Below, in pieces: positions 13,601 through 27,800 of a stretch of 64,000 nt of DNA. The stretch covers positions 16,888,293 to 16,952,292 of the forward strand of contig CM059575.1 of assembly GCA_030386875.1 (NCBI GenBank), in the 5' to 3' direction. A program made the translations under genes and the position numbers. The DNA is from Morinoia aosen. Taxonomy: Eukaryota > Arthropoda > Malacostraca > Amphipoda > Talitridae. Below the pieces are notes generated by a model, which saw only the letters and a program-made list of their open reading frames with translations, ran no database searches and was not told where the DNA came from. How positions within the stretch are numbered: the stretch's first letter is position 1; every line of letters starts with the position of its first letter.

Positions 13601-16600
13601 AGTGGCAGCCTCAGTTACCAGCGAAACTACTCAGGGCCTTATTTCGCCTTATTTCGTAAAAATGGCAAATAAGACAAATCTGAAGTCAGTAGCGTGTAGA
13701 GCAGTATTTTATTCATATTGTGTGAAAATTACAAGTTTCGAAACACTATACTTACAGTAATATAACCAGACATGCAAACATGCATTTATGTAGGAACTAA
13801 AACGAAGAATGGATAACACCTAGTAGACATAAATGGTCATAACTTTTTTTCTAATTGTTGTAGAGGAAAAATAAAAACATCAGCAGGTTTGGAAGGATTT
13901 TCTGCATAAAATAGCAGTGAAAAACATTACATTGTTCCCAAAACACAAAAATGGCCATTGATCTCTTTGAAGCAATGTTGTGCAAAAATCTACGGAGTTT
14001 GACTCCATATTACAAAGAAACGGTTCAAGTTATCAAAAATCTGACAACATCAAAGTGTAAAGCAACATTTTTTACTCATTACTTCATATTTTTACATCTC
14101 TGCCTATTACGGTAAGTGAACAGGGAACGGCAGAGTAACGCGGGTAAATTGACTACTTTTCTGAGGGATGCGCGACCGTGCGCGGGTTAAAGTTCGGGAA
14201 CCTCTGGTTTAAACTACTCTTAAAATAATCGAAACTGGCTGACCATTCTTGTGTAAAGACTAACGATCATGAGCAAATTAGTGACTCGACACTGGCAACA
14301 TCAAGGATCGAGAAAGTGTTCTAAAGTCGCTCATCTTCATCATCTTCCAGCATTAATGATCTGGACCTCATATAAAGCAGTAAAATCAACAGGATCGTAA
14401 ATTGCCACTGAGTGTTTACCTAGCGAAACAGAGTTACTCCTCAAAGGGACGTTTCTCACGTAACCTGGCAAATGACCATTAGCCTCTAAAAGTGTTCGGA
14501 AGTGTAAATAGAAACTGCTTATGCGGTCTTCCTGCAAGAAATGAACAAGACTATATTGGAACAATAGAACAGCAGAGAGATTTTGATATCACTATCACTT
14601 AACCCTTTAACGTCCGAATTTTTGTACTCATATTACCGTTAACACAACCACCGTCACTAAACTGGCGCTGGCATCAGTCAGTCACCAATATCAGGATGGG
14701 ATAGGAACTGCCACCCGGCAGAGAACTTCAAAGAACACATTAGGGAACTAATTGAACAAAAAATACAATATATTGAGGGTATTTTTGAAAGAGGACACTG
14801 GTGTCCTCTGGGACGTTAAAGGGTTAACCAAAACATCACGATCTAACGGGAGAAAGTTTCTGCAGTACGAGCGTAATTGTTCCTTTTTGATTAGATATTT
14901 TGACTAGCAGTTACGGGACATTATGTATATACTAGCACTCTTCTGGTCTTACTTGGTCAGGAATATGCATTTAGGCATCTAGGATGTCGCGTAACTGTGG
15001 TCTTCAACTTCTCGTAATTATCAACAATATAAAAAGAGAAAATAAAAGTGTTGTGGGATGTGCAAATCCCGAGACCCAAGATCTCAAAGCCGAGCTCCCA
15101 GAGCTCGGGTCGGCCTCCAAACCTCCCCTACAGCCGACACCAGACACACACCTGAGCTCGTGTGTCAGAGGGCACACCCAGTGTGAACACACGCTGCCGT
15201 GAAAACGAGCACACTTCACGGCAGAAACGGAAGCACACACTAGCTCCAAGCTAGTGTGGTGAGTCTGAACACACTCAGACACACAGGCACACAACACGCC
15301 TACAGGTCCTACCTGCTTGTGTCTCAGCACAAGGAAAATAACACAACACAAGTATCTCGCAACGATACTTCAAGAGCGAAACCGGAAGCTCAAACGCGCT
15401 CAACCTCACTCGGCAGCAGCAGACGCAATAATCCCAAGGCCGGCACACCTATCGACGCTCCATACGTCAGGAAGTAGATCCCTCAAAATACCTCCTGCCA
15501 CTCAAACGGAGCAGCTTACAACGTAAAAAACGTCGCATGTGTAATTCTAAACAGAATAAACACATTGGAACACCAAAGCTTCCGTGAACACAAATTACGA
15601 TGTGTACACAAGCAACCCGCTGATGGGTGCAGCCCTGTGATTGGCCGCGCGTAGGAATACGTGCCTGGCGTAGCAATACACCACAAAAAGAACGAAAAGG
15701 ATTCTAGAACTCCGTGAGCGTAGCTGTGATTTGCTTCTACAATGACTTAAACTTATTTCCCTTGAACAAAGAAGATAGTGAAGTAAACTTTTCGATGCTC
15801 ACAAAATATCTAAACGGCTTAAAAACGGTGTAGCCCAAAATGACCCTTCAACTTTGAGGACAGAAGGGCCATGTAGAATAAAACATGCCATGGGCAAAAT
15901 GTAAGTTTAATTTTTGTGACACCAATTAAAACAAATCTAATTTCAATAGTAAAACTCAAACGCACTATGGAAAGAGTTAACGTTTGTGCTGGGCTTGTCT
16001 ACCAACAAGCCTAACCATGACACATTTGCTGTTCTTGATTACCGCTCTTCTTCTTGAGTCACCTGCAGATTAAGAACGCAAACGAGCTCTACCGAAAATT
16101 ATCAGATTCTGGACGCGCTTCAACACTTGAGAGCTGGAAGCACTTCAGCGCTTCAGGCTTCAGCACTCGGTCACCAGGAAAGGAAGCTCCAATAGCTCTC
16201 CTTGGTTTCGGGACATCATCGTCGTTTACCTGGGACCTAGATGTAAGACATTTTCATTCAAGATTCTATTTTTGTTTATTATTCTATGAAGAAAAATTGG
16301 ATGTCAACTATCGTGAAAATACGAACTTCTTCATAACCATGTAAGCTCTTCGTGAAGCTCCAAACCGAAGATTGGAGCCGGGGCAGCTCTGCGCTCTCGT
16401 GGCCCGGCGCGGCATGGAGAAGTTCCTGCAGCGACTTCGCGCCATTCTGTCTTCGCCTCACGCAGTGGAGGCGTCGCAGCGACTCAGCGGCGCTCCTCGG
16501 CCGGCGCACGTCTCTTGAGCCCTACTGCACGGAGGAACGGCCTTCCAAGCACGTCCTTTATGGTGAGTTGGGAAGCAATTCCAGTGCGGTGTTCTCTTTC

Positions 16601-19600
16601 CATCTCAGTGCGTCGATTATTTTAATAATTGCCAGTGCGAACGGATATTATAAATTAAATTTTGTCTGAGCCGTACATAACTTTAAACCTTAGGCTCAAA
16701 TAAGCTTAAACTCTTTTGTAACCTAGCAACCAGTCTAGCTGGTTAGCTAAATGCCATTGTTTGGGCTAATATTGTTCAGCCACTGCAGGCTCGTAAAATA
16801 GAGTAATCTTAAATAAAGTTTAAGAGTTTGCGGTGAAAATCACGTCGTTTGCTGTTTCCCGTGGCGACATATGCGGAAAGTGCATATTTAGCCGATTCCA
16901 CGGTCGACAGGGCTAAAATGCGTGTTTTTGGCCATTCCTAGGCCGAATGTTTTGTGAGCCGCGTCAGCATGACCATTTAGTTTCCCTGCAAGGTATAAAA
17001 ATTAAATATTACAATTATATTTTCTCTTAAAGGTACGAGTACTGACTCAGACTTCTTGAAGCGAGCTGGAGGAGTGCGGAGGGTAACCGCGCTGGCCCGT
17101 TGCTTAAACTCCGGGCTCCCACCGCTACGTCATCGGGGCGAACCGTGCCGGCCAAGCCATACATTTAATGTTCTATCCATTTTTTACTGTTCGTACCTAT
17201 GCTCAGTAAAATCATGGCTGCCCCATATAGTTTTACTCCTTTGGTGACCCTTCTCCAGATTTCATTTTCAAGAGGCCAGATATTACGATAAAAATTTTCA
17301 AAATCCTGAGCCTAGCATTTTGAATTACGTAAAATTACCTATGCTCAAGAACTAGTTACTGGAAAATCGCTTCTTTCCTAATTCTGTGAACAGGCTTACA
17401 ATTGTCCTGATCATTACTGAGCAGGAAACTTTCACAGTAATCCACAGTACTAAGCCGAGAGCCAGCCAAAATTTTCTATAAAAAGGACACGGGAGGGACA
17501 TGTATATTTGAAACTTATTTCTCGGTATCAGAATATGTCATTGGATATATGTGCATTGACGATTCTCTTGCCAGTGCATCGTCCGAAAGTTACGTCAACA
17601 TAGCATTGAAGGAAAAAATGCATCATTTTTAGCTTTACTGGCAATGCCAAGAAAAGACAATCAAATTGTAGGACTATACAATTGTGAAACAATCATTTTC
17701 TAACGTTAAAATGAAAGTACTCATGCCATCATGCGAAGATTTATGACTGTGAATGAAGAGATAGCTCTTTCCCTCGTACTCCTACGGAAGCGGCCGTGCG
17801 TGAATGGCGTGTAATGAATGACATTGGACTTGATTAACCACCGGAGAATGGGTCATTCACTTTCTTTCTGTTATCCCATTGCATTTTATTGTACTGAAGA
17901 GGCCTAATGAATTTCATAATAATTATATAAGCCTATGGAATCAGTTTGAAGTAAAACCATTCGAGTGAAGGAAACGAGAGTTCTAAATGAAAGTATGACA
18001 ACACTTGTCCCTCACGTCTATTTGACAGATGGTTTGGTCCTCGATGTTCCTGGAGAGGTAGCGCCTCGAGAAACGACGCCAGCGTCTTATCATGGCTTCA
18101 CTGCAAGAAAAACAATGGTAAAAGATAAACCTAAACCTTAAAATTCATTAACGAACGAAGTGCACAATTTTGTTACTGCTACGCATACACGAATTTCCAC
18201 GGAGAAATAAGATATAAGCTTTGTTGAAAATATTAAGGAGTGGAATCAAACCAAAAATAAAAAAGATACTGAAAAGATAATGCTCGTAAAGAAAAACTCA
18301 TTATTTAGAAGAAAAGATTCTCACAAAGATAGATAATCGATACTTACGAAGAAATACACTTGTTGCAGATGATGATGAGGATAAGGATGCCGGTTAGAGC
18401 AAGGTTGGTTGGACTGGCTGTGGTGCGGGTATCATTCACTGCACTGCGCATCAAATTTCAGAGTGAAAATCATGGAACTAATAAAAAGAATAGTAATTGA
18501 GTTGGGAGGGCATCTGGCGGAAAAACGCGAGGAAACACTGAATAAAGCAGAAGCCCACGAGTGTAATGTGATAACTATCGTACAAAGCCGTGTTTCTTCT
18601 CCTGTAATATCTAACACCAGAATAGTTTCAGTATTTTCAACTTGCGTAGGTCAAACATCCGAAAATAATAGAGATCTTTGTGCTTAAATTATCAAACCAC
18701 CGACCAGCTGAACTGCTTTAGGTAGTTCTAGCGTTATAATAAACGTACTGATGCCCAGCATAAATACAAATTCGAAACTGAGAAAACTTAATTCTTTCAA
18801 CTTGATTAGGAGAAACACAAGGAAGTAAGTGTTGCTTAGACCCCTTATCAACATCCTCAATAGAGTCATGCGTGCGAGCTCCATGATAGCGAGCTTGTCG
18901 TTTACGGTTTCATTACAGTTTCTTTCAGTTACTAGTTGGTTGTGCTGAGTGGAAAACAACTCAAACAACTATACAGACTTTTTTGCTTACATATGACATA
19001 GGGCTTCGGAATCAAAGGCGAACAAGATTAACGAAGTCAAAACAAATCTTGGCATTAGTGAATAATTTTTTGCTCTATTTCGTAGTGAACAAATTTTTAA
19101 AGAAAAATAGAAAAAACTACAACAAGTGGAAGTAATCATCCGGTGGCTGTGAAATTAACACGTTAGTTGCGATGGGTTAAACTGAAGTTCAATATTCAAC
19201 TTAAATTCAAAGTCAAAAGTGATAAGCAAATTTGTAAATATCAAACATTAACTGGGCCTGTTAAATACCACTAATTTAGAAAGGTTGTTAGAATTTTTCA
19301 AAACGACCCATCGATGGGTCGTTTCGCAGCAGGAAAAACCTAACTACGACCCATCGGTGGGTCATACCGCAATGAATGTGTTAAAGGATGGTGAAGAGCT
19401 AAAATGATTAGTAAGTGTGAGTTCTTCCAGTAACTTTGAAGTATAAGGGTAGATGGAACACCCCGGTTAGAATTAATGGTCTGGACAGTCGTGTTCATGG
19501 CAGCAGGTATGGTATATACTGTACATAGTAACAAGTATGCTAACTTGTGAACGCAAAAGTGTTTCTTAGGGTACACCCAGTTAGTGGGAAGTAAAAACGA

Positions 19601-22600
19601 CTGCTAGAGCTTGGAAAATGAGAAGCCGATACCCATATGACAATATTCCATTGGTTCAAATGAGAGGCATCAAACATTGATAACGATTGAAATACTGAAA
19701 TGAAGTTTTTCATTTGCACGTAAACTAATTCGATTGAATAGGCAGTTGTATATTATTTTCATAACTTATTAAAGGTTCTTAACGCATATTAGAAAATTGA
19801 GATCTATTCACAGGAACAAAATGAATATTTTCCCACGCAAAATGATGTTCATAGCGCCATGTATGACATCAAAATTTTTATCCCTCTAGTTTTCAAGATC
19901 AGCAACATGGATAAATGAAAAGGAAAATTTCGGCGAGTAAATGAGAGGATTGCGTTTGCCATCCCAACCCGCACTCTCTCAGTAAGGAACTTTCCACTTA
20001 CCCACAACAAGTGAAGAATTTTGCAAAGCCAATGTATCCAGCAGTATTGACCAACGGTAACATGAATTAGGAAGACAAGAGCAGTTTTTACGTGCGCTTG
20101 AAGAGGCTTGACCTAATAGCTCAGCATTTGGGAGATCACTTGCCACATGAGTTAATTACGAGGTATGGTGAGTAGGGAGCATGCGCGTGCTTGTCAAGGT
20201 CGTCATTATGATGCAGAGCGAGAATTTTTAGCATGAATGAGTTGTGCGGTATGGTGGGTGCACATGGGAGCATGAGGGTGCTTGTCAAGGTCGTCATTAT
20301 GATGCAGAGCGAGAACTTGCAGCATGAATGAGTTGTGCGGTATGGTAGGTGGGAGCATGAGGTGCCTCTCACTTGCAGCAAGAATGAGTTAGGAGGAGTG
20401 GTGAGTGGGAGCATGCTGTTGCTTGTCTTGAGACCATTAGCATGTATGCGATTACTTGCAGTCTGGCCGGGTGTATCGAAAGGTCTGGTGAGGAGCATGG
20501 AGGGCTGTCTATAACCTCATTCAAGACCTAGTCTCGTCTATCGAGTATTTGTCACTGCTTTCTAAAGAAAATGCTAAGTTCGATATTGAAATCATTAATT
20601 TACAGGTCGTTTGCTTGGACTAAATTTTTCTATGCGGTTTCAAGCGTACCTAACCTAACAAGTTGAATCATTGGGGCAAAATTTCATTCGTGATTTGGAA
20701 AAAAATTAGCAAGTACAGGGTTGTGCAGAGGAAACGCATGTTTTTCAATAATGAATTACTGGAACACAATGGGTTGAAAAGAATGAAAACAAGTATTAAA
20801 TGATAAGTTTTTTAATGCAGTTTTTGAAATTACATACCATATTTAGGTCCGAAAAATAATGTCTTTGAGATGACGTCCTTCTTGCTGGATACAAATTTGG
20901 ATCCTCCTCTGAAAATTACGGACGGCTCTCTCCAACATTTCATTCGGCACGGCTTCAATTTCCTGACGAATGGAATTCTTAAGGTCATCGAGTGTGCGAG
21001 GCTTGTTGATGTACACTTTTGATTTCAAATATCCCCACAAAAAGAAGTCACATATCGACAGGTCGGGTGAGCGAGGGGGCCAGTGAACATCACCAAATCT
21101 TGGAATCACATGTCCTGGGAACATTTGTCGAACCACTTCCATGGATGCTCTCGCCGTGAGAGCTGTAGCACCATCCTGCTACTGAAACGACATAGTATGG
21201 GCCGTTTGTCTACATTCGTTCAAGGTCAATACCCCCTCCCGTCGCCGCGTACTAGCGGTTCTAAAAACATGCGTTTCCTCTGCACCACCCGCATGTGTTT
21301 CCTCAGCAACTTTCGAATTTTCAAGGAAGAAGTTATGTAGAATACGGATAAAAAGTTTTCATAGCTAATAATTTGCCACCATTTTTCTGCAACGAATGAG
21401 GATTAAACTTCGTCAAGCACTGGTTTTAACGTGCTGAGCCTTTTGAAACTCAAATGAGTAGAAATGTTAACGTACTTCTCCCATCATGGTTAAAGCATGT
21501 TATAAGCTAGAAGTTCAAATTGGATAATTTTAAGAACACCTGTACTGTGTAGCGTCTATTATTTTGCGTCGATAATATCAAAATAATTTCATTGAGCAGC
21601 AGTTGTTAGAAGTTTTTAGTGAGATCCGCTCGTTATAAATGTTGGATTCATTCAGTTGTGTGATTTCAATTTGTTTCCCACTCATTAATGTCTTAAGTTT
21701 AAACTGAGTTAAAATTCTCAACCACCATTTATATTAACGAACCTCAATTTTTTGCTATGGTTTTGGTTAAGTGATTCAATCCTTTTTCGAATGTTCTACT
21801 ACAACTCTGATGAAAAATTAGCGCACGGTGGTAGAATATCATCGTCCGTATGCCATTTGATTAGTGTACCCGATAGAGACGCAAACCAACGGGCTGAACT
21901 GCTTTAGTTTGCTTTAGTGACTCTAGTTTAATTTTACTTCCCATAGAGTCCTGTGCATTGTCTTTAAATATGGTTCGTTTCCGAAGCTCTCCAGCCACAA
22001 CCGTATTGAAATCATCTTATGTACTATTTCAACTATCATTCAACCACTGCCCTTCCTTATTTTTCCTGTCTTCATGTTGAAAATTTTCCGCTATATCCTC
22101 AAAAATATTTTCAAACAAGTTGTACTGCCTTGTGCTCACACGAGCCTGTAGTGGTGTTGTTGGATTCGCGTGATTACCATTCATGCTCGAAGTGTTCCTG
22201 CGCTAATTTCGTGTAAAGAAAACTTCTTTGCTGGCAAATAACATCGGAAAGGAGGAGTTCTCACAGACGTTATTCGACTACGTCTGCCTAAATGTAGATT
22301 AGTGGTGGACTGGTTTGAATGATTTTCACCAGCTCATAATATGCATTAAGCATCAATGTCTACCAGTGCCAATGTGGTCAATGCATGCGAATTTTTGTAG
22401 TCTCTCAATGCGACCATTTTTAGTCCTTGCACGTTATTTAGCGCACATCGAGTAACATTTCATTGGTTAGTCTGCCATTCTTATGCCTATTATAATGATT
22501 TTCTCAATCTACATAGTGCAACGATACGAGATTCGTCTTTCAGCAGCGCCTGAATGAATTTTGTCATTATTTTTCAATACACTATCGCTCGCAGCGTACA

Positions 22601-24786
22601 CTGTATGTGACGTTGTATGTGCGTAAAGGATTTTTGTAGCAGCTTTGAAGATAGTGAATGTAAGTGCCGCTGTTTACAGATTTCAATGAGCTAGCGAAAT
22701 AGTCCCTGTAATTTAAATATTTATGCTCGAGTTGCCGCCCGCCATTTATGCACCGAGTATTCCTGTGTGCTATCCATTATGCTGGGGGGATTCCACAAGT
22801 CCACATCAAGGGAACCAAAAATGCAAATACCAAAGTTTTCGAGCAGGTGTCTAAGCATTTCAATTTACCATTTGTAATTCTTTGATCCATGAAAGTAAAA
22901 GATAAATGTTGCATCATGCCAGGCTGAAAATGAGAATAGAAATACGAAGTTTTCGAACGTCTGCGGTGAGCAAGTCCATTTCACACGAGGAGCTCCACAA
23001 AAAATTCGATAGGGGTTTTTACCAATATAACTCAAAGATTCAGCTGAAAACTTGCATTCACTAGTAAGTAGATCGATATAAGAAAAGCAGAATATCGAGT
23101 TACAAATCTCAATCTTTTGGAAGACTTTTCGCGGAACATAGGAGCTAATCAAAATAGATAATTAAAATGGGAATTCAGTAACTCGTTTTATTCGTGTAGT
23201 TATTGGAAGCGAAATATGTATGGAATATGGAATTTTACCTGAGATGAACTTAGGTCTCTAAACTTGCAAGAGCAGAAAATTGCGTTTGATCTAATAGTCA
23301 AGTAAGCTTAAAACAAAGCCAAAAGTTACTGCCAATGCAAAGTAAATTCTTCACAACAAGTTTCTAAACGAGTATCACACTGGAAGTAGCTAAATAGGAA
23401 CAAGTTGACTCAACAAAGTAACACGTCAGTAGCTATGAGAGCTGAAAAACACTGACCATATACCGTTGCTGGACGCCCCTTTTTCACACTTGCAGTAGCC
23501 ACCGTTACAGGAACTATAAGGAGCCAGGCACTCGCCGGTTGAATTGCATTGTGAGCCAAAACTGCCTGCAAAATACTTTATTTCAGTCGAAGTCCTTCTT
23601 ATTTTCTATAAGAGAAAAACTCTTGAAACATTACATACTAAAAAAATTTCATAGATTTGTGTGATACATTACTGTCAAAATTTTCATTGGTTAGGCGTTG
23701 GCTGCTCTATAGTTCACACGCAAACAGTACTTTTGAATTAAGAAGCTAAGAGTGTAAACATTAAAGAAAACTTTAGCTTTGACCTGAGAACACGTTAAAA
23801 AACAGTATCAAACTCAAAAATAACATTGATATCATTTCTATTTCCCTATATAGTTCTAAACATCAATTAGCTTCCGAAATGCATAATGAATTTTACAAAT
23901 ATTCAGTTTGAATAAGATTCAACCGTTAATCATCTCAACAATTTTGAATTAGTGAGCTTTTAAACAGTTTGGGTTCCTAAAAAGGTAAATTCTGATGAAA
24001 AAAATGGTCACTTGTTTTACATGACTCTCTAAATAATTTTTTTTCTTTCACTCTGTTAGACTAGCGTAAAAGAGTTCTCAAAAATTGAGCTAAAATTTTG
24101 TCTCCTCAATTCCCACTTAGTTTATGAGACGCAGTGTGTGTGAATGTGTTTAAGTTAGTGGATATACGTATATAATTGGCTTTCATTAGTACAGTCGTGT
24201 CCCTTGAAAAACCGAGAACAAACAATGAACGTTTTTATGACACTGGCTGCTTTACTAATTCAATTCCCCATGTATAAACTATGCATACATGGACACAAAA
24301 TAGATATTTCAATGTAGAAAAATTAGAAATCCGGATCTTTAATTTTTAGTGACTATGCAATGTTCGAGTGTCCACCACGCAGTATATGACTCTGTTGAGT
24401 CAGTCAAGAAATTTTTTCTTGACGATGTACTGTAAATAGGGTGTTGTGTAGCTATTCGTATATAATCATTAAATTATATTTCTGGATAAATATTCACTGT
24501 CCCACGATTAAATAATTTGGATATCAATGCACTCAATGCTCAATACATGATTTATTCATATATTAAAAAACGAACCCAAAACTGATCCAGCGAAAAATAC
24601 CGCATACATCATTTTTGATCAGTCATCAATAAAACCAAATAATACATTAAGAAATCGTTAAAAATGTGGCGACATTCTAATGCTGTAGTATTCTAGGGAA
24701 AAACTTGTGACAGTAGACTTGCAGTAAGGTGTACATATATATATATATTACATACTCAGAATTTTACATACATATTCAGTTGGTAA

Positions 24787-24819
<33 letters not shown>

Positions 24820-27800
24820 CTCGTATGTGTACATACATTCAAATGTTTATATGCACACATGTATATACACATACAAGTACATACATGCGAGGAGGAAATT
24901 GAGAGAAAGGAGAGGGCATTCCAAGAGCTATAGTGGTCGTCGTTTGAAGTAGGTTCCGTTATTTAAGAATTTTTGGAAAAAAGTACGAGTAGTGCACTCA
25001 TTCTAGTCGAAATTGTAGCATACAAACCAAGCCTAACTCAGATTTATATTTCGAATGATCTATAATAGCAAATTCTAAGTAAAAATCCAGCAGAATTGTT
25101 CACCGGTTGTTTATCAGAAAGATTTCTCACTACCTGATTTCATGTGCGTGTTTAATTTCACGTGAGCTTCAGAACTTGGCTGTTTCTGCGCACAAATATC
25201 AAGGTTCCATTTTTAATCATTCCCGTATCGATCATAGTTGTATGCCCTCAAATGAAGATCGGTTCTTAAATACTAACATTTTGTACAATGCTGTAAAAAA
25301 GGAGCTCATTCAAATAATAGAAGCACTGCACATTCATAAGCTTAAACCTAGCCTCCACGAAAAAACAAATGATTTTTTTTTATTTTAAATTGTTTAGTAC
25401 GACTGTGGCTTAGACGTTTGTAACCTCCGTTCGTCCATTTTGCCTTTGTCTCTGGTGCCGTCACCGTGTGAACGTAAGGTGTGCAATAACAATTAGTCAG
25501 CTGTAGTTTCAATCTTGTACAAAATTAGTCCCATCTAGTTTTCTCGCAATGTGATTACCTATATTTTTTATCATCCAGTCTGATGTAGTTTAAGTTTTGG
25601 ATTGATATAGTTTTACCAATGCGACTAAGTGTTTCTTTAGTATTTCACAGCCAGAAGATGATGTTAGTTACATCAAAACGGTGCTTAGAAACTGACAGAT
25701 TCAAAATTTTAACAATTTAGTGTTCTATTAGTGAAGATGATAAGTGATTATCTTCGTATTTTAACACGGGTTGAACTGGAACAGAATAAAAGCATGTTTA
25801 TTGGCCCATTTTCTACTATGTGTGCCATTTTGTACCTCTTGTTCTGAAACTCCCTGTAGATATTGGAAACAATTCTTAACTCAATAGAGCATTTGTAAAT
25901 TAGTCGCGCCAGGCATTAAAGCCGCGCTAAGTGCGTTAAAGGCCACACGAGCAACCAAATAATCAACCAACCGATAAATTTTGGCTTTATAAAGAAGGAT
26001 AATTAGCGTCTGCGGTAAATAATATGCGTCCTCAATCGCATAAACTCTTCGGAACCTGAAAATTATCGGTTTTCATCAACACAAATTATCAAAGATCGAA
26101 GATTTCCTTGAAAGCCTTGACGATATAGTTTCTCACATTCCGTTCACAAAAACATTTGTGTCTCTCTCTATCCTGAAAGACAGGCGCAAAATAATTACTT
26201 TGTATTTGTTGCTTCTTGGCTGTGAACCCAAGTACTTTACTGTTAGCGTTGCTTTTAAACTCGTCGTCCCTATCAGTTTTTACTGGACTCGGAGAGTCGC
26301 GATTATCAAGGTGTCGAGCCAGCCATCTCAGATTTAAGGAAATTACTTTCACATGCACGCCTCAACCACATCGACGGTTCTGATTTGGAGAATTCAACGC
26401 GCAAACGTAGCATTTTTGCAGACAAAACATTTTCTGCGATGCGTGTTTCTGGAGGTAACGCTCCTCTCACCTGCACTTAACTCACCGCACTCCCCACAAT
26501 AAAAGTGAGGGTTAGTTTCTAACGTGTTGTACTGCACAACGACAATGCACGCGTCGGTCGTGCACTCGCAGTTCCCCTCCACACACCGAGGGCAGGGATC
26601 CACCCACGGGAGGTGGGTACAGTCCAAGTCGTTGGTGCAGGACGTGTTGAAACCCAGCTCGCCACCGCGCGCCTCTCGCGGCTCTTCGATATCAGCACCA
26701 ACTGGAACCGTGAGAGAAGATTGAGCGTGTCCTATTAGGTTGTTTTTGGCAAGACAACGAAACCAGCGTATTGCTTCCTGAGGATCAATCCATTGCAGAG
26801 TAATCAAAAATAGCCAAATTAAGGCATAAAAATGAAGAATTGGAGGGTTTCACGAGAGGAACTGAGTTTTCGGGAAAGTTTTTATAAAATAAGGCATTTA
26901 TTAAACGGAAACTGAATTGGTTAAATTACATTTAATATTTTAAAATGTTTCATGGTGTAAAAATTTATTGTTAATTTATTTCCTTTTGGACTGAGTTTGA
27001 GCTTGCTTTCTTCCCGGCAATTATTTTCAAAGTGTCTAAGTTTCTTCGCTGGTGAAAATTTGATAACAATTGGATTAACATCTCTCCTAAAATGTACAAT
27101 GTTGAAGGAAATAGTGATGGGGCAAAAAGATAAATCTCCCACTCGTCCCAAAAATTCTCAATGGCGCTCAATTCTGGAGATTGTGGGAGGTAATCCTAGT
27201 ACAGCTTGAGATGAAATAAGTCCGCCCTCCAACATTCAAAACTTCTACTCACTCCCTAAGATTTAGTACTCGTATGATGCCAAGTACAGGGTCTGCCATA
27301 TTTAGAGCTACAGACGTTTTATTGTTTCTCAATAAAAAACAGAGCCATTGAAAATTTGTTGAATGGGCTTTCTTTCAATATTCAAAATCATTTATTTGAT
27401 GTGAGTGTCTTTTTCTATGACAGATTTTAATCTACTTTAGAAAGCTTCACAGGAGGCACGAAGCACTTCTTTCATAAACAAAGCTCATTCTCGACGCAGA
27501 TTAGACTTCAAGCTATGAAGCGAATCATGAGTTCAGATTTTACTCACCAAAATGGAACACAATGAGGAGTCACTAAAGAATTAAAAAAACGTTTTATAAG
27601 AATTAATTCGCACATTTACAACACGTTTGAATCTCTATTTCATTTCTTCGGTACAATATTGCAGCAAAAAATATTAAGCGAAATTGAACGCCGCTATGCC
27701 ATTCCCATTTCCATGGCGAGACGGAAACGGAAATGGAGCACAGAGTTGACGCAAGACACAAAATATTTTGTAGACACAATTTAGAACATAACTACGGCAC

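Larger units (their letters stand above)
11003..14206 (+). mobile_element. hAT-family (Buster/ZBED5-like) DNA transposon, internally deleted
   Basis: The terminal inverted repeats begin CAGTGGTTCCCAAACT (left) and, in reverse complement, CAGAGGTTCCCGAACT (right), matching at 15 of 18 positions. They are flanked by an 8-bp target duplication, gtttaagc (10995-11002) and gtttaaac (14207-14214), one mismatch. The element carries remnants of a BED zinc finger and the C-terminal transposase. A G homopolymer (about 22) lies at 13326-13347. A piggyBac-like MITE is nested at 13363-14186. Confidence 0.92.
9523..18015 (-). other. Intron 5 of the UIM gene
   Basis: 8.5 kb. It holds the hAT element with its nested MITE, a second MITE, the hairpin train and the candidate antisense exons. 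9523-10990 contains only AT-rich sequence and a short AGACTCGG repeat near 10797-10845. 17248-18015 shows nothing. Confidence 0.7.
18439..23463 (-). other. Intron 3 of the UIM gene
   Basis: 5 kb. It contains the MITE at 19159, the 91-bp repeat and the deleted mariner. 21292-23463 shows no supported feature. Confidence 0.7.
23566..26470 (-). other. Intron 2 of the UIM gene
   Basis: 2.9 kb. It contains the TA-rich cluster and the Penelope remnant; 23566-24700 and 25700-26470 look empty. Confidence 0.7.

Noticed and set aside
15004..15351. Cys-rich 115-codon ORF on the minus strand
   Set aside because: It overlaps the hairpin train; the reverse strand and other frames are also open and the Cys/Val/His bias follows from GTGTG/CACAC stems.
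18409..18687. 92-codon plus-strand ORF
   Set aside because: It runs antisense over the transmembrane exon of the UIM gene and has no splice or domain support.
20136..20498. 120-codon minus-strand ORF
   Set aside because: Explained by the 91-bp tandem repeat.
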